Below, in pieces: positions 61,701-64,000 of a stretch of 64,000 nt of DNA. The DNA comes from Paenalicyclobacillus ferrooxydans (GTDB taxonomy: Bacteria; Bacillota; Bacilli; Alicyclobacillales; Alicyclobacillaceae), in assembly GCF_001399675.1 (NCBI RefSeq), contig NZ_LJCO01000042.1, positions 1 through 64,000 of the forward strand, written 5' to 3'. The notes under the pieces were generated by a model. The model did not search any database, was not told where the DNA came from, and saw only the letters and a list, made by a program, of their open reading frames with translations. How positions within the stretch are numbered: the stretch's first letter is position 1; the number at the start of each line of letters is the position of its first letter. Both the position numbers and the translations under genes were made by a program.

Positions 61701-62686
61701 GTTCCCTGCACAGAGGATCCAACTACCTGCCCTGATGCATTTCGGAACGTGACAATGGTCTCACTCGACCCGCTTCCGGAGAAGTCTCCAACAGGGTCAT
61801 TCGCAGTAATCACGTCACCAGGGTTGGCGTCTGTTTGCGAAAGAGACACCGAACCCACAGGCAACGGAAAGTTTTGATTGCTGTCATCGTAGGTATGGAG
61901 CCCATCCCCCGAGAGACAAGCAAAGTTCGATCCGTCATAAAGGTCAAACCGGTAGTAAATGGTTCCCCCGCTTGACGCCGGTACAGTCGCTGTCCACAGT
62001 TGATACGGTCCAAAGGTTTTGCCTGGTGTCATTTGTACGTCGAAACTCTTACTCTGCGCTGTGTCATAACATTTGAGTACGGCGCTGGTCAGGTTTCCAC
62101 TGTAGGCTCGTACACTGATGGTGACGTTTTGCCCTGGTGCAGGATTCGGGTTCGATACGTAGGTCGAACTGTCATCCGTATAGATGGCGTCCCATTGGAT
62201 AGTGCCCGCTGTCGAGTAGGGGGCAACAGCCAACTGTGTCGATCCGCTGATACCCGCACTCGTGACCGTCAGCGTGTATGTACCCGCCCCCACGCCGGAA
62301 TCCCCGCCCGGCAAACTTAGGCTCAGCGTATCCGTGCCCGTTACGGATGCATATTTTGAGACGTCGATAGAACCGTTTACGGAATTCGACAAGGTGACCG
62401 TCAAATTGGACGAGCTGAGGCTCATCCCGGAGACGGTGAGATCGACGGTTGCCGAGCTGCCCGCCGTAAAGTCGTTGCCAGACGCAATCTGTACCGAGGC
62501 ACTCTGGCTGCTGTTCGTGTTTGTACTCGTGTTTGTACTCGTGTTTGTACTCGTGTTTGTACTCGTGTTTGCCGTCTGTCCCCCGCTCGCTGTACCTGCC
62601 CACGCAACGGAAGAGACCGCCACCAGCGGCCACGTTGCCGTCATTACCACAGCCGCAGCTACACGCATATTACGTTTCCAACTCAA
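58766..62686 (-). CDS. Large secreted GH13 amylase/neopullulanase-type enzyme
   Basis: A 1306-residue exoenzyme. A signal peptide ends near AWAG (about 30), followed by an Asn-Thr-Ser linker (38-60), three beta domains (about 65-520, including two CBM-like starch-binding segments with WTATVPASSGGTIYYRFDLYD), and a GH13 barrel from about 530. The nucleophile is Asp780 in GWRLDSADNG, the acid Glu811 in IIGEIWNN and the third Asp in LVDSQDTMR, which is the neopullulanase/cyclomaltodextrinase form. Two fibronectin-like domains end the protein (about 1105-1306). The size and layout match what I remember of the acid amylase of A. acidocaldarius. It degrades starch outside the cell at low pH, by inference. 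Confidence 0.9.
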   Translation of the reverse strand: MSWKRNMRVAAAVVMTATWPLVAVSSVAWAGTASGGQTANTSTNTSTNTSTNTSTNTNSSQSASVQIASGNDFTAGSSATVDLTVSGMSLSSSNLTVTLSNSVNGSIDVSKYASVTGTDTLSLSLPGGDSGVGAGTYTLTVTSAGISGSTQLAVAPYSTAGTIQWDAIYTDDSSTYVSNPNPAPGQNVTISVRAYSGNLTSAVLKCYDTAQSKSFDVQMTPGKTFGPYQLWTATVPASSGGTIYYRFDLYDGSNFACLSGDGLHTYDDSNQNFPLPVGSVSLSQTDANPGDVITANDPVGDFSGSGSSETIVTFRNASGQVVGSSVQGTNAGWSSVQFQVPSSLPDGLYTVDLNTEAKDGDGAVNVSLDRQATLLVGPLPAWMKAYYHDSFSTFYRSPFGADPVGTPITLRLRGPLDLKSATLRLWGAAGQSGETDLPMQPLQMSASEIQHQAGVPDASQYSWWTVTIPASDVSQPGTMWYQFETQTAGGQTIYYDDNGSQLEGPGAVGFTPNGPSYQVSVYQKGFQTPNWLKHAVIYEIMPDRFYNGNIANDENPNTQKGIYVNSSGQESLGPIEFHQNWNSPPYDPNVPSSSNPAIQQLRGNGQWNIDFFGGDLQGIQDKLDYLKSLGVNTLYLMPVFQAESNHKYDTANYMKIDPGFGTQQDWLNLVKAAHAKGFHIILDGVFEDTGSDSVYFNKFGNFQTQGAWQAYQSGTPTSSPYYSWYEWTGNPQTPYNGWFNIDTLPQTNTSNPSYQNFIYAGKNSVAKHWIELGASGWRLDSADNGNYNTAWWSGFRNAVKSIDPNAAIIGEIWNNATNDNGTDWLTGSTFDSVMNYQFRNAVIDFFRGTYNDGSVQHNGVDAAGFNQHLMRLYSEYPKQSFYAMMNLVDSQDTMRILTILENAPQPSTMSALQQDQYQPSAANQKIGIERMKLVSDLQFGFPGDPTIWYGDEAGLTGYSDPLSRHTYPWDNQNTDLLNHYRKLGAIRNANPVLQTGDFVPLYTKGMVYAFARTITNGHDVFGSKAADASAIVALNNQNQATTVSIPMKGTIANGTKLLDELNNQWYTVQDGQVTLNLAAYQGAILVTPSKSPVAYLQETSTVAGTINDIAWTPVSGATGYRVLRQDQQGRWQPASKPLSATTLELQVSRSDQAQTFRVEALFGPSSTPVQHGSSAGQSGVEPASAMNAVSPSVDVPAMPLSAPTVEGKFAAGKAELAITSVRGATQYVVYQEQTNGSYKAVATIPAKGQPASTSGRAGAGAKQRIIHASIPVPSGVSAVTYRVAAQNADGQAVTGAITVTDSSVQH
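62516..62571. repeat. 12-bp coding repeats in amylase linker
   Basis: CGTGTTTGTACT is repeated four times plus eight bases. On the minus strand it encodes the Asn-Thr-Ser-Thr linker behind the signal peptide. The perfect DNA identity suggests recent slippage, so linker length probably varies between strains. Confidence 0.93.
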
Positions 62687-62760
62687 CTGACTCTCCCCCC
62701 AGAGATTTATATTTCACCCTACCCTTCGCTGCACCGGAAGTACTTTATAGGTATCCTCCG

Positions 62761-62803
62761 TGCACACCTTGCACACAACAGTGCACACTGTGCAAACGAT
62801 TTC
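62761..62803. promoter_or_regulatory. TGCACA direct repeats and operator-like site upstream of amylase
   Basis: TGCACA occurs at 62761, 62770 and 62782 and TGCAAA at 62791, with spacing 9, 12 and 9. The last overlaps GCAAACGATTTC, a 10/12 match to the palindrome at 58719. The site is 75-120 bp upstream of the amylase start and 190 bp upstream of the divergent gene. Likely a control region for both; no clear -35/-10 pair was found. Confidence 0.45.
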
Positions 62804-62994
62804 ATAACTCTAATTTTTATGCTAGCAGGAAGAGAAACTGGATTCAATTTAAATATTCCGACCCCGTTCGCCGTAAATCGCCATAAAATAACACCAATCG
62901 TGATGTAACCACCGACTGCACAGCACCGTCTAATTGTTACCACGACAAATCAAATGAGCCTCAACATTGATGGATGAGGAAAGGACTTATCAGA

Positions 62995-63807
62995 ATGACA
63001 TTCAAAGCGGGTGTGACGGGGATAATCGGGATGATGGCAGCCGGTGCAGTTGCAGTACAACTGCTGATTCCTGTTGTCGCACATGCAAGTACGTCGATTG
63101 AATATGCTCCAACGACAATAGAGATGGCAGGCAACCCGGCATTTTTGCCGCAGCATGTCGTAGCGAATGATCCGTGGTCAGGAAAGCCAACAAGTTGGGT
63201 CCCTATATACTACTTGCAGCAGGCCTTAAGAATGGTCGGCGTTTACACAACGTGGAACGGGAACACCTTAGACATCACGTCGGTTCCATCCGGGTGGAAT
63301 GTCAATCTAAGCCGGCGCCCACAAGCAGGGTTGCCGCCTGCCGGTCAAATGCAGTTCGCCATCTATGGCAACCAAGACGCCTTGGTCAGGGCGCCGAAAC
63401 TAGTCGCTGACGATCCCGCGACAAATGCCCCGACCACGTACGTTCCCATCTATTACGCCAACCTCTTTCTGCAACAACGATTGTATATGGGTGCAGCGTG
63501 GACAAATACAAAGTGGATCATGTCACCCTCCGACGACGTGAATCGCATCCAAGTCAGTGCGATACCAAGCACAGCGAATGTCGGTCAGAGCGTAACCATT
63601 TCAGGTGAATTGGTACTCGCAGGTGGTGTCGGTGCCCCGTATGCCAAGCTCAATGTTTCAGGACTTCCAAACACAAACAATAAGACCCTCTCAACCAATG
63701 CAGAAGGTCAGTTCTCATTTTCAACCGTGTTTACGCAGCCAGGAACATACCCAATCACCGTGAGCAATTCCGCAGCAAGTTGGCAGATTGATGTGACCGT
63801 GAGGTAA
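62995..63807 (+). CDS. Secreted protein with two internal repeats and an Ig-like C-terminus
   Basis: A 270-residue exported protein. A signal peptide ends near VVAHAS (about 32). Two related segments follow: VANDPWSGKPTSWVPIYYLQQAL with WNGNTLDIT, and VADDPATNAPTTYVPIYYANLFL with WTNTKWIMS. Each has the pattern V-A-x-D-P ... P-T-x-x-V-P-I-Y-Y ... W, resembling copper-amine-oxidase-N-type stalk domains. The last ~80 residues look like a bacterial Ig or carboxypeptidase-regulatory fold (VGQSVTISGELVLAGG ... GQFSFSTVFTQPGTYPITV). AGGAAAGGA precedes the ATG at 62995. It is divergent from the amylase gene, so it may be an accessory cell-surface or starch-binding protein. I do not know its function. 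Confidence 0.78.
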   Translation: MTFKAGVTGIIGMMAAGAVAVQLLIPVVAHASTSIEYAPTTIEMAGNPAFLPQHVVANDPWSGKPTSWVPIYYLQQALRMVGVYTTWNGNTLDITSVPSGWNVNLSRRPQAGLPPAGQMQFAIYGNQDALVRAPKLVADDPATNAPTTYVPIYYANLFLQQRLYMGAAWTNTKWIMSPSDDVNRIQVSAIPSTANVGQSVTISGELVLAGGVGAPYAKLNVSGLPNTNNKTLSTNAEGQFSFSTVFTQPGTYPITVSNSAASWQIDVTVR

Positions 63808-63810
63808 AGG

Positions 63811-64000
63811 CTATTTAAGGTCTTCCACATAAAAACGACTGGTTTCTGACCAAGCAGCCCCAGACGTGAGCATGACGATCCCGGTTTCTTCCACTGACAG
63901 TCCAGTGTTCGGTGCGTTCACGAGGGAGGTCTGAGGTTCCTGACAAAAGAACTCGCCTTTGCCAAAGTTGTTGAAGATCATCCAATACTTGTATTTCATG
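63811..64000 (-). CDS. Aldose 1-epimerase-like protein, C-terminal end (partial)
   Basis: The last 62 codons of a leftward gene that begins beyond the right edge. The residues YWMIFNNFGKGEFFCQEPQ, LVNAPNTGLSVEETG and VMLTSGAAWSETSRFYVE follow the C-terminal pattern of galactose mutarotase-like proteins (W-x-x-x-G ... CxEPQT ... NAPN ... G ... L-x-P/S-G). The conserved catalytic Glu would be the one in CQEPQ. It likely interconverts sugar anomers in the cytosol. It converges with the preceding gene, three bases apart. Confidence 0.75.
   Translation of the reverse strand, partial: MKYKYWMIFNNFGKGEFFCQEPQTSLVNAPNTGLSVEETGIVMLTSGAAWSETSRFYVEDLK

Overview
The window looks like chromosome of a spore-forming, Gram-positive bacterium close to Alicyclobacillus. 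The left edge is the 5' end of a 16S rRNA gene with the usual Firmicute leader. Ribosome-binding sites are strong GGAGG type, with many GTG and TTG starts. There is a LysM/GH18 spore-cortex-type hydrolase and a KinA-like PAS histidine kinase. The ~1300-residue secreted amylase has the size and layout I remember for the acid amylase of A. acidocaldarius. The genus assignment is inference from these features; no search was run.

Layout. 1-1100: start of an rRNA operon with two promoters, and a Ser-Leu-Ile tRNA cluster, all leftward. 1.7-4.5 kb: a soluble PAS chemoreceptor-like protein, a decayed SpoVK/CbbX-type AAA+ remnant and a membrane diguanylate cyclase. 4.8-5.9 kb: a leftward array of ten tRNA genes, one of them aberrant. 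6.3-10.7 kb: a 2-hydroxyacid dehydrogenase, an O-antigen-ligase-type membrane protein, a 33-residue membrane ORF and a family 2 glycosyltransferase. 10.8-15.5 kb: an aldolase remnant, a small membrane protein, and nagB/nagA flanking an oppositely oriented MFS gene.

15.9-38.5 kb is the heart of the window: about 20 leftward genes for uptake and breakdown of one or more amino-sugar glycosides. It has an ABC importer (lipoprotein plus two permeases, no ATPase), two GH4 glycosidases, two BadF/NagK-type sugar kinases, an Eis-like acetyltransferase, two NagB-family deaminases, an argininosuccinate-lyase-like enzyme, three Gfo/Idh/MocA oxidoreductases, two sugar-isomerase TIM barrels, two MFS transporters and a ROK repressor. 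The ABC operon and the ROK/oxidoreductase operon begin with nearly identical promoter-operator sequences, so I infer one regulon. The lyase and the oxidoreductase/TIM-barrel module do not fit standard GlcNAc or chitobiose catabolism and are the best candidates for an undescribed pathway.

39-47.5 kb: spore hydrolase, a nitrilase pseudogene with a clean internal deletion, a sporulation-type histidine kinase, two small unknown proteins, GtrA and DedA membrane proteins, an enoyl-CoA hydratase and another MFS protein. 47.7-54.8 kb: a complete L-arabinose locus, araD-araA leftward and araE, FGGY kinase, araR rightward, with a perfect AraR-like palindrome between them. 54.8-55.8 kb: an island of three consecutive tandem arrays (51-bp palindromic, 7-bp, 10-bp). 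55.8-64 kb: secreted pullulanase and secreted GH13 amylase with a LacI-family (MalR/CcpA-like) operator between them, a secreted two-repeat protein, and the C-terminal end of an aldose-1-epimerase-like protein running off the edge.

The genes describe a polysaccharide-degrading saprophyte: extracellular alpha-glucan breakdown, arabinose use, and intracellular processing of imported amino-sugar glycosides.
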